DNA from: Alcanivoracaceae bacterium
Lineage (GTDB): Bacteria; Pseudomonadota; Gammaproteobacteria; Pseudomonadales; Alcanivoracaceae
NCBI GenBank assembly: GCA_002706085.1
Contig: PAJO01000034.1
Coordinates: forward strand, 50,891-114,890
DNA length: 64,000 nt
Direction of reading: 5' to 3'
Shown: positions 53,984 to 63,340 of the stretch, in pieces
How positions within the stretch are numbered: position 1 is the first letter of the stretch
Layout of the letters: each line of letters begins with the position of its first letter
Notes under the pieces: generated by a model
Seen by the model: the letters and a program-made list of their open reading frames with translations, nothing else
Database searches by the model: none
Told to the model about the DNA's origin: nothing
Made by a program: the position numbers and the translations under genes

Positions 53984-55615
53984 ATGAGTAGCGACCTGAG
54001 CATTCAGCGCAGTGCTTCCGCCGTGGAGCCGGCGCTGGTGATCAACCGTATCCTGGAAGCGGGGGTGCGCAAGGCGCCGAACCAGACCATCACCTACAAT
54101 GGTCGTGATTACACCTACCGCGAGTTTGAGGAGCGGGTTCATCGTTTGGCCGGGGCGCTGGCCGCCCAGGGCATCAAGCCCGGTGACACCGTCGCCGTCA
54201 TGGACTGGGATACCAACCGCTACCTGGAAGCCTTCTTTGCAATCCCGATGATGGGGGCTGTGCTGCACACCGTAAATGTACGGTTGAGCCCGGAGCAGAT
54301 CCTTTACACCATCAACCACGCCAAGGATGATGCTATCCTGGTGAACAGCGAATTCCTGCCGGTGCTGGAAGAGCTGAAAGACCGTATCGAGCCGGTGAAA
54401 ACCTATATCCTGCTGGACGATGATGGGGTCAAAGGTAGTGACAGCCTGCCCCTGGCGGGGGAATACGAGGCGCTGCTGGCCGACGCGCCGGCCCGCTATG
54501 CGTTCCCGGAGCTGGACGAAAACACCCGCGCCACCACCTTCTACACCACCGGCACCACCGGCCTGCCCAAAGGGGTGTATTTCTCCCACCGTCAGCTGGT
54601 GCTGCATACCTTTGCCGGTCGTAACACCATGTCCGGTGTCGGTCAGGGTCGCTTCAACGAAGATGACGTCTATATGCCGATTACCCCCATGTTTCATGTG
54701 CACGCCTGGGGGATTCCCTACATGGCGACCCTGATGGGCGTGCAGCAGGTATACCCGGGCCGTTATGAGCCGGCTACCCTGCTCAAGCTGCTGGTCAGCA
54801 AGAAAGTCACCTTCTCTCACTGTGTGCCCACCATTATCCAGATGCTGTTGCAGGCGGAAGCCGCCAAGAGCGTGGACCTGAGTGGCTGGAAAGTGATCAT
54901 CGGCGGTTCGGCCTTGCCCAAGGCCCTGGCCATGGGGGCGCTGGAGCGAGGTATTGATATCTATACCGGTTACGGCATGAGCGAAACTTGCCCGCTGCTG
55001 ACCCTCGCACAGTTGACCCCGGAGCTGGAGAACGCCGACCTGGAAACCCAGGCCGACTACCGCACCCGCACCGGTCGCCCGGTGGCCATGGTGCAGTTGC
55101 GAATCGTCGATGGCGAGATGAACGACGTCCCTCACGATGGCAAGAGCCAGGGGGAAGTGGTTGTCCGTGCCCCCTGGCTGACTCAGGGTTACCTGAATGA
55201 TCCGGAAAAGTCTGAAGAGCTGTGGGCGGGTGGTTGGTTGCACACCGGTGACGTGGCGGTGATGAGCGACGATGGTTGGCTGAAGATCGTTGACCGCATC
55301 AAGGACGTGATCAAGACGGGCGGCGAGTGGGTCTCCTCCATTGATCTGGAAGGCCTTGTCCTGCAACACCCCGGTGTGGGTGAGTGTGCAGTGGTCGGCG
55401 TGCCGGATGCCAAGTGGGGCGAACGCCCGGTGGCGCTGGTGGTGAAAAGCGGTGATGCCGACGAAGAGGGTATCAAGGCCCTGATTGCCGACTATGCCGA
55501 GAAAGGCATCATCAGCCGTTATGGCATCCCGGACCGGGTGATTTTTGTCGATGCCCTGCCGCGTACCTCCGTGGGCAAGCTCGACAAGAAGAAGATGCGG
55601 GCGGAAATGGTGTAA
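53984..55615 (+). CDS. medium/long-chain acyl-CoA ligase, AlkK-like
   Basis: 543 residues, an AMP-forming ligase. TTGTTGLPKG (about 187-196) is the P-loop, then TPMFHVHAWGIPY, YTGYGMSETCPLL, GWLHTGDVAV and the catalytic lysine near the end (RTSVGKLDKKKMR). Length and sequence style fit AlkK (546 aa), which activates fatty acids made from alkanes. GGAGAG sets the ATG. A neighbouring barrel and the WS/DGAT gene support a lipid/alkane role, but the chain length cannot be read. Confidence 0.87.
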   Translation: MSSDLSIQRSASAVEPALVINRILEAGVRKAPNQTITYNGRDYTYREFEERVHRLAGALAAQGIKPGDTVAVMDWDTNRYLEAFFAIPMMGAVLHTVNVRLSPEQILYTINHAKDDAILVNSEFLPVLEELKDRIEPVKTYILLDDDGVKGSDSLPLAGEYEALLADAPARYAFPELDENTRATTFYTTGTTGLPKGVYFSHRQLVLHTFAGRNTMSGVGQGRFNEDDVYMPITPMFHVHAWGIPYMATLMGVQQVYPGRYEPATLLKLLVSKKVTFSHCVPTIIQMLLQAEAAKSVDLSGWKVIIGGSALPKALAMGALERGIDIYTGYGMSETCPLLTLAQLTPELENADLETQADYRTRTGRPVAMVQLRIVDGEMNDVPHDGKSQGEVVVRAPWLTQGYLNDPEKSEELWAGGWLHTGDVAVMSDDGWLKIVDRIKDVIKTGGEWVSSIDLEGLVLQHPGVGECAVVGVPDAKWGERPVALVVKSGDADEEGIKALIADYAEKGIISRYGIPDRVIFVDALPRTSVGKLDKKKMRAEMV

Positions 55616-55630
55616 GAAGCCCTGGCAAAT

Positions 55631-55688
55631 ACGGTGGTTCGACCGCGAAGGGTCAGCGACGCTTGGCGCGTCGCGGTGGAACCACCGT
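55631..55688. repeat. large fold-back element after the acyl-CoA ligase
   Basis: Outer arms ACGGTGGTTCGACCGCGA and TCGCGGTGGAACCACCGT pair at 17 of 18 positions. The 22-base loop contains GCGACGC, which can pair with GCGTCGC formed at the arm junction. It has no T-tract, so termination is not assured. It is a different palindrome from classes A-C. Confidence 0.75.
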
Positions 55689-55736
55689 TCCCTCAGAACA
55701 GCGACCTGCAATCAGCGTTGCCACGACGAAGGTGCT

Positions 55737-55761
55737 GTAGGAGCGGAGGTTCCGCCGCGAA
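55737..55761 (+). repeat. class B REP
   Basis: Head GTAGGAGC, stem GCGGAGGTTCCGCCGC, tail GCGAA, the same 25 bases as at 52692. It is followed by GCCCTCTGTGGTGATC, the inner right part of the long REPIN type, but no right REP is seen. Confidence 0.78.
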
Positions 55762-56024
55762 ACCGTACTCTGGAAACCCCACCTTAACCGCAGTGCATGA
55801 CGACGCACGAAGCATCGCCCGGTTTTATCTCTTTGCCCTCTGTGGTGATCACCGCTTTGGAGCACCTTTCCGGCAAGACACCAGCAGATCAAGGCGCGAT
55901 ATTCGCAAAGAATGTATCCAGGAATGAATTAGCTTCATACTTGGCGGTCAGACTGGCGTATGAATTGCGAATTGCTTGCATAATGACGCGCTAGGCTTGG
56001 CGTGTTGAATTGAGGGAGTACCCC

Positions 56025-57137
56025 ATGGGGCGGATTTTGGCGGGGCTGGTGCTGTTGGCGCTGGCGGCAGGGGGTATCTGGTGGGCACTGGTGCCCGATA
56101 GTGCGGCACCGCGACAACGGCCACCCACCGCGGTCAACGTGGCACCCAGCATTGAGCGGGACCTGTTTGATCAGGTCGAGGCCGTGGGCACCGCCCGGGC
56201 GGCCCAGGCCGTGGTGCTGTTGGCGGAGGTGCCCGGGCGGGTTTCGAAGATTCATTTTCAACAGGGTCAGAAAGTCAAACGGGGTCAGCTGCTGGTGCAG
56301 CTCGATGATCGCAATGCCCGTGCCGAACTGGCCCGGGCCGAAGCCGAATACCAGCGTGCCCAGGACGATTTTCGCCGTGGCCAGCAGCTGGTAGACCGCC
56401 GGGCGATCTCGCAATCGGAAGTGGATACTTTCCGCACCAGCCTGGAAGCCGCCAGAGCCAATCGCGATGCAGCCCAGGCGAACCTCAACGACCACCGTAT
56501 TCAGGCTCCCTTTGCGGGAGTGGTCGGGCTACGCCAGGTGGATCCCGGCGCTTATCTTCAAACCGGTGATGCCATCACCACGCTGGATAACCTGGGCCAT
56601 ATCGAAGTGGATTTTCAAATACCGGAGCGCTATCTGGGGCGGCTTACCGTGGGGCTGCGGGTGCATGCCAGCAATGAGGCGTTCCCGAACCTGAATTTTG
56701 ACGGGGCCATCAGCCATCTGGATTCCCGGGTCAATGCCAGCAGTCGCAGCCTGACCGCCCGGGCCCGGCTCAACAACCCCGGTAACCGGGTACGTCCCGG
56801 TCAGTTCATGCGTATTACCGTGCAACTGGCACAACGCACCGCGTTACTGGTACCGGAACAGGCGATCATCACCCAGGGAGCACAGAGCTATGTGTTCACC
56901 GTGGATGCCAACAGCCAGGCGATTCGTCATCCGGTGACCCTCGGCGGTCGGCGTGATGGTTGGGTAGAGATTCGTGACGGTCTGGTGGGGAACCCCGAGA
57001 TCATCGTTAACGGACACACCCGGCTGGGCAGTGGTCAGGCGGTCAACATCATCGACAACCCCGATGCCTTGTTGCCGGAACAGCGGGTCTTGATTGCCCC
57101 ACCGACACAGGACGTGGCGGGAGACGCGGCCGCATGA
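56025..57137 (+). CDS. RND efflux periplasmic adaptor (HlyD/MFP family)
   Basis: 370 residues. One N-terminal helix (about 4-23) anchors it. Then come a lipoyl-like half motif (GRVSKIHFQQGQKVKRGQLL), a helical hairpin (about 90-150, RAELARAEAEYQRAQDDFRR), a second lipoyl half (IQAPFAGVVGLRQVDPGAYL) and a beta-barrel domain. Its stop overlaps the pump gene by four bases. It links the inner-membrane pump to an outer-membrane channel not encoded here. GAGGGAG fixes ATG 56025. Confidence 0.92.
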   Translation: MGRILAGLVLLALAAGGIWWALVPDSAAPRQRPPTAVNVAPSIERDLFDQVEAVGTARAAQAVVLLAEVPGRVSKIHFQQGQKVKRGQLLVQLDDRNARAELARAEAEYQRAQDDFRRGQQLVDRRAISQSEVDTFRTSLEAARANRDAAQANLNDHRIQAPFAGVVGLRQVDPGAYLQTGDAITTLDNLGHIEVDFQIPERYLGRLTVGLRVHASNEAFPNLNFDGAISHLDSRVNASSRSLTARARLNNPGNRVRPGQFMRITVQLAQRTALLVPEQAIITQGAQSYVFTVDANSQAIRHPVTLGGRRDGWVEIRDGLVGNPEIIVNGHTRLGSGQAVNIIDNPDALLPEQRVLIAPPTQDVAGDAAA

Positions 57138-60100
57138 TCCTGTCTGATGTGTCCATCAAGCGGCCGGTCTTCGCTACGGTGATCAGCCTGCTGATCGTGG
57201 TGTTCGGTGTCAGTGCCTTGCAGAAACTGCCGATCCGGGAATACCCGGACATTGATCCGCCGGAAGTGTCGGTAACGGTCGACTATGCCGGCGCGGCACC
57301 AGAGGTGATCGATACCCAGATTATCCAGGTTATTGAAGGCGCCATTGCCGGGGTGGAAGGGGTGCATCGCATTGAGTCGCGCAGCCGGTTGGGCTCGGCG
57401 CGGACCACGGTGGAATTCAGCCTTGAGCGGGATGTGGATATCGCCGCCAATGATGTTCGCGACGCCGTATCACGGGTGTTGAATCGCCTTCCGGAAGAAG
57501 CAGAAACACCGGTGATTGCCAAGGCCGATGCGGATGCCCGTCCGATCATCTGGGTGACCCTGACCAGTACCTCGCTGGCGCCACAGGAGCTGACGGACTT
57601 TGCCGAGCGTTCTCTGGTGGACCGTTTTGCGGTGCTCGATGGCGTATCGGAAGTGATCATCGGCGGTGAGCGCCGTTATGCCATGCGGGTGTGGCTGGAT
57701 CGTCAGAGGATGGCAGCCAACGGTGTTACCGTGACCGATATCGAGCAGGCCCTGCGCAGCAACAATGTGGAGCTGCCGGCGGGACGGCTGGAGTCCGACT
57801 CGCGCGCCTTTACGCTGCGCGCCGACAACCGGTTGGCAACCGTGGACGCCTTCAAGGATCTGGTGGTGCGCCGCCAGGGCGATTACCTGTTGCGGCTCGG
57901 TGATGTGGCGAGAATTTCCCTGGGGGTGGAAAACGACGATTCCATTCTTCGCGCCAACGGTGAAACCGCTATTGGCCTTGGGGTCGTGCGCCAGTCCAAG
58001 GCCAACACCGTGGCGGTATCGGACCTGGTGCGTGAAGAGATTCTGGCGGTGCGCGAAAGCCTGCCGGCTGATATTCATCTGGATATCAATTCTGACGAGT
58101 CCCTGTTCATTCGCGCCTCTATCCGCGAGGTGTTGATCACCCTTGGGATCTCGGTGGTGCTGGTGATTGCCGTGATCTTTGCCTTCCTGGGCAATATGCG
58201 TGCGACCCTGATTCCTGCCGTCACCATCCCGGTTTCCGTGATCGGCGCCTTTATCGGTTTCGGGATGATGGATTTCTCCATCAATGTGCTCACTCTGTTG
58301 GCGTTGATTCTGGCCATTGGTCTGGTGGTGGATGATGCCATCGTGATGCTGGAAAACATTCAGCGGCGTATTGATGAAGGGGAGTCGCGACTGGTGGCGG
58401 CTTACCTGGGGGCCCGGCAGGTGGCCTTTGCCGTGGTCGCCACTACGCTGACCCTGGTCGCGGTGTTTGTGCCCATCTCGTTCATGGGCGGCGATGTGGG
58501 ACGGTTATTCAGTGAATTTGGTTTTACCCTCGCTTCAGCAGTGATCATTTCCAGTATCGTGGCGCTCAGTCTTGCGCCCATGCTGTGCTCGCGCTGGCTG
58601 CACCGTCACAGCCAAAAAAATCAGCAAGGGCAGGGCAACGCATTTGAGCGCGCGTTGACGCGACTCAACAATGGCTACGCGAGCACCCTGAAACGGACCC
58701 TGCAATCACCGGGGTTGTTGATTGGTGGCTGCGTGTTGTTGTGTGTAGTGGCGGTCGTGCTGTTCCGTCAATTGCCCCAGGAACTCGCCCCCACAGAAGA
58801 TCGCGGCGTCTTTATTATTCCAGCCACTGCGCCCCAGGGAGCCACGGTGGAATATGGCGCTCATCACACCCAGGCGGTGGAAGAGATTCTCATGCCGCTG
58901 GTGGAAAACGGTGAAGCAGAGCGGGTTCTGGCAATCGTTGGTTTCCGGGGGGTGCCAGAGCGGGCGTTCACCATTGTTCGCCTGAAAGACTGGGAAGATC
59001 GCGAGCGCACCCAGCAGGAAATCGTTAACGGGATTCGTGGCCCGCTGATGAACGTGACAGGCCTGCGAGCCTTCCCGGTGAATCCCCCGGGGCTCGGGCA
59101 GAGTGCCTTCAATCAGGAACTGGAAGTGGTGGTCGCCGGACCAGACTATGAGCAAGTGTTGGCCTGGAGCGAAACCCTGATGCAGGCCATGAATGACAAT
59201 CCCAACCTGACCAGCATCGACACCGATTTCGAACAAACCCAACCGCAACTGGACGTGAAACTGAATCGTGAACGGGCCGCGGATCTGGGCATCACCGCCA
59301 CCGATGTGGGGCAGACCCTGCAGGCCATGTTCGCCACCCTCACCGCGTCCACCTATGTGGATCGTGGTCGCGAATATGATGTGCTGCTGGAAGCCGAAAA
59401 ACGCGCCAGCCGCAGTCCCGAGGACGTACTGCCGATCTACCTGCGCGGCAGTAACGGCGATCTGGTACCGTTCTCCAGTGTGGTGGAACTGACCACCACC
59501 GGCGATGCCCCGGAGCTGCGCCGGGTGGATCGCCTGCCCGCGATTACCCTGTCTGCCAACCTGGCAGAAGGCTACGATCTGGCCTCGGCCATGAACTATG
59601 TGGAACAGAAAGCGCAGGAAATCCTGCCGCTGGAAGCGCGCATCAGCTATAAGGGGATGGCCGAAGAACTGGAAGAATCCTCCTCGGCCATTCTGATTAC
59701 CTTTGCGCTGGCGCTGGTGATTGTGTTCCTGGTGCTGGCGGCCCAGTTCGAAAGCTGGATCCACCCCCTGATCATCATGTTGACCGTGCCACTGGCGCTG
59801 GCCGGCGCGGTGATTGCCATCCGCGTCACCGGGGACAGCCTCAATATCTACAGCCAGATTGGCATGATCATGCTGCTTGGGCTCATGGCCAAGAACGGCA
59901 TCCTCATCGTTGAATTCGCCAATCAGTTACGGGATGAAGGCAGCAGCGTCAAAGACGCGATTTACCAGGGCGCCATTGTGCGTTTCCGGCCGGTGTTGAT
60001 GACCGGGGTGTCCACCATTTTTGGTGCCGTACCACTGGTGCTGGCCACCGGTGCCGGTGCGGAAAGCCGTTTTACCATTGGCGTGGTGATTCTGGGTGGC

Positions 60101-60226
60101 TTGCTCTTTGCCACGGTACTCACACTCTTTATCATCCCGGTGTTGTACCAGTGGTTGGCACCCTACGCTTCCCCCGCCGATGCGGTGAAGCAGCAGCTGG
60201 ATAAGGAAATGCCGGGAAGCTACTAA
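57134..60226 (+). CDS. RND multidrug efflux pump, HAE-1 type
   Basis: 1030 residues, the normal pump size. Twelve helices and two large periplasmic loops. The proton-relay region in TM4 is LILAIGLVVDDAIVMLENIQ with the paired Asp residues conserved. FPVNPPGLGQ and the docking segments fit the hydrophobic-drug HAE-1 group rather than the heavy-metal group. It exports drugs, detergents or hydrocarbons using the proton gradient. It is translationally coupled to the adaptor gene; an outer-membrane TolC-like protein and a regulator are lacking nearby. Confidence 0.93.
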   Translation: MILSDVSIKRPVFATVISLLIVVFGVSALQKLPIREYPDIDPPEVSVTVDYAGAAPEVIDTQIIQVIEGAIAGVEGVHRIESRSRLGSARTTVEFSLERDVDIAANDVRDAVSRVLNRLPEEAETPVIAKADADARPIIWVTLTSTSLAPQELTDFAERSLVDRFAVLDGVSEVIIGGERRYAMRVWLDRQRMAANGVTVTDIEQALRSNNVELPAGRLESDSRAFTLRADNRLATVDAFKDLVVRRQGDYLLRLGDVARISLGVENDDSILRANGETAIGLGVVRQSKANTVAVSDLVREEILAVRESLPADIHLDINSDESLFIRASIREVLITLGISVVLVIAVIFAFLGNMRATLIPAVTIPVSVIGAFIGFGMMDFSINVLTLLALILAIGLVVDDAIVMLENIQRRIDEGESRLVAAYLGARQVAFAVVATTLTLVAVFVPISFMGGDVGRLFSEFGFTLASAVIISSIVALSLAPMLCSRWLHRHSQKNQQGQGNAFERALTRLNNGYASTLKRTLQSPGLLIGGCVLLCVVAVVLFRQLPQELAPTEDRGVFIIPATAPQGATVEYGAHHTQAVEEILMPLVENGEAERVLAIVGFRGVPERAFTIVRLKDWEDRERTQQEIVNGIRGPLMNVTGLRAFPVNPPGLGQSAFNQELEVVVAGPDYEQVLAWSETLMQAMNDNPNLTSIDTDFEQTQPQLDVKLNRERAADLGITATDVGQTLQAMFATLTASTYVDRGREYDVLLEAEKRASRSPEDVLPIYLRGSNGDLVPFSSVVELTTTGDAPELRRVDRLPAITLSANLAEGYDLASAMNYVEQKAQEILPLEARISYKGMAEELEESSSAILITFALALVIVFLVLAAQFESWIHPLIIMLTVPLALAGAVIAIRVTGDSLNIYSQIGMIMLLGLMAKNGILIVEFANQLRDEGSSVKDAIYQGAIVRFRPVLMTGVSTIFGAVPLVLATGAGAESRFTIGVVILGGLLFATVLTLFIIPVLYQWLAPYASPADAVKQQLDKEMPGSY

Positions 60227-60233
60227 CTACGCT

Positions 60234-60258
60234 GTAGGAGCGTCGCTCGCGGCGCGAA
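60234..60258 (+). repeat. solo class A REP
   Basis: Head GTAGGAGC, stem GCGTCGCTCGCGGCGC, tail GCGAA. It lies eight bases after the pump gene stop, with no inverted partner nearby; element D7 begins 29 bases later. Confidence 0.82.
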
Positions 60259-60286
60259 TGGGTTCTGAATAGATAGAGAGGTCGGC

Positions 60287-60451
60287 GTTGCAAGCGACAA
60301 GCATCAAGCTGCAACACGAGATAATGTTGTTGCCACACGCAACGTCACTTCCTCCGCGCGCCAATCGCCTTGGTCGCGGGCAGAACCAATGGAAGCAACC
60401 ACAATGGTTGACCGCGCCTTGTAGCTTGCCGCTTGAGGCTTGTAGCTGATT
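60287..60451. repeat. heptamer-arm fold-back element D7
   Basis: Left arm GCAAGCGACAAGCATCAAGC then TGCAACACG (to 60318). Right arm CCT, TGTAGCT, TGCCGCT, TGAGGCT, TGTAGCT (60419-60447). The core has CCGCGCGCCAATC and GGTCGCGGGCAG. It ends beside the start codon of the next gene, leaving no room for a ribosome site. Confidence 0.82.
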
Positions 60452-60452
60452 C

Positions 60453-61118
60453 ATGACTGACTACCAACTAATCCGCAGTAAGCGCCGCAGCCTGGAGTTG
60501 CGTGTGCTGGAAGATGGCCGTGTTCAGGTGCGTGCGCCGCAGCGGGCGTCCCTGCGCATGGTGCAGGATTTTGTGGATAGCCGGCGTCAGTGGATAGCTG
60601 ACCAGCAACAGCGCCAGGCCAGCCGCCCCCGGCAACGCTGGCAAGATGGTGCCACGCTCGCGTGGCGCGGCGAGCCCTTGCAGATGGATGTCTGTGAAGG
60701 GCGGACCCGGGTCGCGCTCAGCGGACCCTACCTGTCGGTGCGTGTGGCAGAGCCGGAGCAGGAAATGGCGGTGCGCAGCGCCGTGGAGGGCTGGATGCGC
60801 CGCCAGGCCAAACCGGTGTTTGAAGACAGTATCGAGCGCCAGTTTCACTGGTTTGAACAACAGGGCTTTGTTCGCCCCACCTTGCGCATCAAGAAAATGC
60901 GCACCCGCTGGGGGTCACTGTCTGCCCGCGGTTACATCAACCTCAACATGGCGCTGCTGCACTACCCGGCCGACGCACTGGACTATGTGGTGATGCACGA
61001 GCTCTGCCACCTAAAACACATGGACCACGGTCCCGGCTTCCACGCCCTCATGGACGCCCGCATGCCCGACTGGCGCCACCGCAAAACCCTCCTCGAACAA
61101 CCCCTGTTCCAACCGTGA
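60453..61118 (+). CDS. YgjP/SprT-like zinc metallopeptidase (M48 family)
   Basis: 221 residues. HELCH near 182-186 followed by HMDHGPGF gives the zinc site (HExxH variant with Cys), and MRTRWGSLSARGYINLNMAL is the signature upstream. The family (DUF45/YgjP) is often next to restriction systems or stands alone, and its substrates are unknown. The ATG is one base after the D7 repeat and no Shine-Dalgarno is evident. Confidence 0.85.
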   Translation: MTDYQLIRSKRRSLELRVLEDGRVQVRAPQRASLRMVQDFVDSRRQWIADQQQRQASRPRQRWQDGATLAWRGEPLQMDVCEGRTRVALSGPYLSVRVAEPEQEMAVRSAVEGWMRRQAKPVFEDSIERQFHWFEQQGFVRPTLRIKKMRTRWGSLSARGYINLNMALLHYPADALDYVVMHELCHLKHMDHGPGFHALMDARMPDWRHRKTLLEQPLFQP

Positions 61119-61140
61119 ATGAAAACCCCCCACCCTTCCC

Positions 61141-61205
61141 GTAGGAGCGTCGCTCGCGGCGCGATCCCCTGGCGTATGAAATCGCGCCGCAAGCGACGCT
61201 CCTAC
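61141..61205. repeat. class A REPIN, short form, downstream of RAYT
   Basis: Two inverted class A REPs around 15 bases (CCCTGGCGTATGAA). The right REP contains the TAG stop (61202-61204) of the RAYT gene. Confidence 0.92.
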
Positions 61206-61645
61206 AGCCAAACGGCGTACCAATAGGGGTATTGGCGTACGCTTTTAGTGATTCCTGCGCGAAGCGGATTGGCAACGAGATAACGTGCTATTTGCAAAGT
61301 ATCTTCTTCTTTGCGGACCGCATGGTCATGAAAGCCCCGTTGCCAGATGGGGTGCCCAATGACTCTGGCGGTCTGGCTTTTGAGCATGCCTACGGTTTGA
61401 GACAGTGAATATTTTCCTGAGAGGTCAAACAACCAGTGAATATGGTCCGGCATCACCACAAAGCAAAGAGTGGTCGTCGCGCCTTGTTTATCCATGCCCA
61501 GTACGTTGCGTGAGAGTAGCCTGGCCATTCGGGTTTCTTCAAACCAGGGGATACGGTCCCGGGTAACAGCGGTAACCAGGTAGCGCTGGTGCTGTTGGGA
61601 ATATCGACCCTTTCTAAGCTTGTGGCCACTATGCAAAGATTCCAT
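61202..61645 (-). CDS. REP-associated tyrosine transposase (RAYT, Y1_Tnp)
   Basis: 147 residues. VVMPDHIHWLF carries the HUH metal motif (His68, His70), and RYLVANPLRAG holds the likely nucleophile Tyr122; WQRGFHDHAVRKEEDTLQIA is the typical RAYT linker. These relatives of IS200/IS605 transposases nick single-stranded REP hairpins next to a GTAG and are thought to spread REPINs. The gene sits between two class A REPINs and ends on a TAG within one. The frame is intact, so it may be active. Confidence 0.92.
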   Translation of the reverse strand: MESLHSGHKLRKGRYSQQHQRYLVTAVTRDRIPWFEETRMARLLSRNVLGMDKQGATTTLCFVVMPDHIHWLFDLSGKYSLSQTVGMLKSQTARVIGHPIWQRGFHDHAVRKEEDTLQIARYLVANPLRAGITKSVRQYPYWYAVWL

Positions 61646-61725
61646 GGCACGAGCTTGCGGTGTTCCTTCGCCGGAGCAGAAGTAGCCGACACCGAAAAAC
61701 GTGTAGGCCAGTCACGACCCTTTCC

Positions 61726-61892
61726 GTAGGAGCGTCGCTCGCGGCGCGATAAACAACGGTGTAAAAGGCGTCTCGATCACACAGGACACAGAAATCACCG
61801 AGAAACGAAGGGTTTTCCACCGCGTGCGCTGTACCTCTGTGGTCAATCATTTTATCCAGGGTCCGTGATCGCGCCGCGAGCGACGCTCCTAC
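61726..61892. repeat. class A REPIN, long form, upstream of RAYT
   Basis: Two inverted class A REPs around about 117 bases containing CACAGGACACAGAAATCACC and ACCTCTGTGG, the same interior type as 9728-9896. It lies 80 bases upstream of the RAYT start. Confidence 0.9.
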
Positions 61893-61924
61893 TTGGCGCG
61901 TGCGCCTGGCATTTTCGCCAGGCA

Positions 61925-61954
61925 CAAAAAAACCCGCCGAAGCGGGTTTTTTTG
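61925..61954. terminator. intrinsic terminator after the cold-shock gene
   Basis: Perfect stem CAAAAAAACCCGC, loop CGAA, GCGGGTTTTTTTG. It follows the minus-strand cold-shock gene by 17 bases and is symmetrical, so it could act on both strands. Confidence 0.92.
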
Positions 61955-61971
61955 TTTGCCGAAGCAGTGAC

Positions 61972-62175
61972 TTAGTCAGCCACTACGTTGGCAGCCTGAG
62001 GACCTTTAGGGCCCTGCTGGATCTCGAAGGAAACCTTCTGACCCTCGGCCAGGGTTTTGAAGCCTGAGCCAGTGATTGCACTGAAATGAACGAATACGTC
62101 CGCACCACCATCGTCCTGGGAGATGAAACCAAAACCCTTGGACTCGTTGAACCACTTCACAGTACCAGTAGCCAT
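61972..62175 (-). CDS. CspA-family cold-shock protein
   Basis: 67 residues, a single OB-fold. RNP1 KGFGFI and RNP2 DVFVHF are intact. It binds single-stranded RNA or DNA and melts RNA structure in the cold. Starts [16 protein letters not shown]. The 194 bases upstream are gene-free on this strand and could form the long regulated leader typical of csp mRNAs. Confidence 0.96.
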   Translation of the reverse strand: MATGTVKWFNESKGFGFISQDDGGADVFVHFSAITGSGFKTLAEGQKVSFEIQQGPKGPQAANVVAD

Positions 62176-62369
62176 GTGAATCTATACCTCAAAAACTATT
62201 ACTTAGGGTGTTGCTTGCAAACCATGATGGGGGGTGTTCGGAGACAACTTCAGCTTCACGCAGGGAAGGCAACTACCAACACAAACCTCGGCCATAATTC
62301 GCAGCCACTTCCGACTCTACTCCCCTTTTACGGCAATCACCACCTCTTTTTATGGCGTATTTCTGCGGC

Positions 62370-63257
62370 TTACAGCGGCGTTGTCATAAATCTGACCGCC
62401 ATCTCATGGTGCTGGCCCGGTGCCAGCACCAGCATGTCGTCCAGCACGCGGGCGGTTTCAATGCAGATCATCTGTTGCCAGGCATCGTCCGGGAACTGGC
62501 TCAGGCGCTGACTTTTCTCGACCCAGGGGTTCCACACCACTGCGGATTGGCTGCCGGAAACCGACAGGGTAATGCGCCGTTGCCAGCCGGGATCGTCGAT
62601 ATGGAGCTGATTGCCCAGCTTCAGGTAGAGGCGGTCCGTTTCGCCTTGCAGTGTCAGCGGGCCCTGCTGCAAATGGCTGTGCCATTGGTCCAGAGCATCC
62701 ACATAGGGGTGCCCATCGAGGCCCTGCAGGGTAATCCGCCGGCTGTCGCTGACCGCAAAATAGCTATGCAGTGCCTGAGACAGCGCGACCTCGGACTCAC
62801 TGTGGTTGTGGTTAACCAGCGTCAGTGTCAGGTGCTGGTCCAGACAGACGATCAGTGTCGGGGTCACGCCGGGGGCCTCATCGGGTAGCTCATCAGGGTC
62901 GGGCCGGAACCGCAGCACACATTGCTGCGAGCTCTGCACCTGCTCTACCAGTGTCCATGGCAGGCCTCGCACCAGGCCATGGGCGGGCGGGTCGGCCAGG
63001 GTATAGCGTGAGGCGACAGCGTCGGGATTGAAGCCAAGCCCACCAAACCAGGGCCAACAAACGGGCACCCCTCCGCGTACGCTCTGGCCACGCTGGTAGG
63101 CCGCTTCCGGGCTCAACCAGATCAGTGGGGGCTCGTCGTCGTGGCGGTACTCCAGCACCTGGGCGCCCTGTTCTGCGATCACCAGCGTTTGTCCTCGATG
63201 ACAAATCTGCCAGCAGGACAGTTCACCGCGGGTGATTTGGGAGATTGAAGAGGTCAT
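62370..63257 (-). CDS. D-hexose-6-phosphate mutarotase (YeaD-like aldose epimerase)
   Basis: 295 residues, beta-sandwich epimerase. RGGVPVCWPWFGGL and LHSYFAVSDSRRITLQGLDG contain the catalytic His of the YeaD group, and VVWNPWVEKSQRLSQFPDDA is also typical. It interconverts anomers of hexose-6-phosphate. AGGTAACGG precedes the ATG. It does not adjoin other sugar genes here. Confidence 0.87.
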   Translation of the reverse strand: MTSSISQITRGELSCWQICHRGQTLVIAEQGAQVLEYRHDDEPPLIWLSPEAAYQRGQSVRGGVPVCWPWFGGLGFNPDAVASRYTLADPPAHGLVRGLPWTLVEQVQSSQQCVLRFRPDPDELPDEAPGVTPTLIVCLDQHLTLTLVNHNHSESEVALSQALHSYFAVSDSRRITLQGLDGHPYVDALDQWHSHLQQGPLTLQGETDRLYLKLGNQLHIDDPGWQRRITLSVSGSQSAVVWNPWVEKSQRLSQFPDDAWQQMICIETARVLDDMLVLAPGQHHEMAVRFMTTPL

Positions 63258-63340
63258 CCGTTACCTGCCATTGTCGTCAGGAGGAAATCGGCGTTAGCCG
63301 ATCTTCGCTGTCATAAAGCACCCGCTCGGGTTTGCATCGG

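Noticed and set aside
53780..55711. 643-codon open frame on the minus strand opposite the acyl-CoA ligase
   Set aside because: The ligase has all AMP-binding motifs; the antisense frame is an effect of codon bias and shows no ribosome site or domain.
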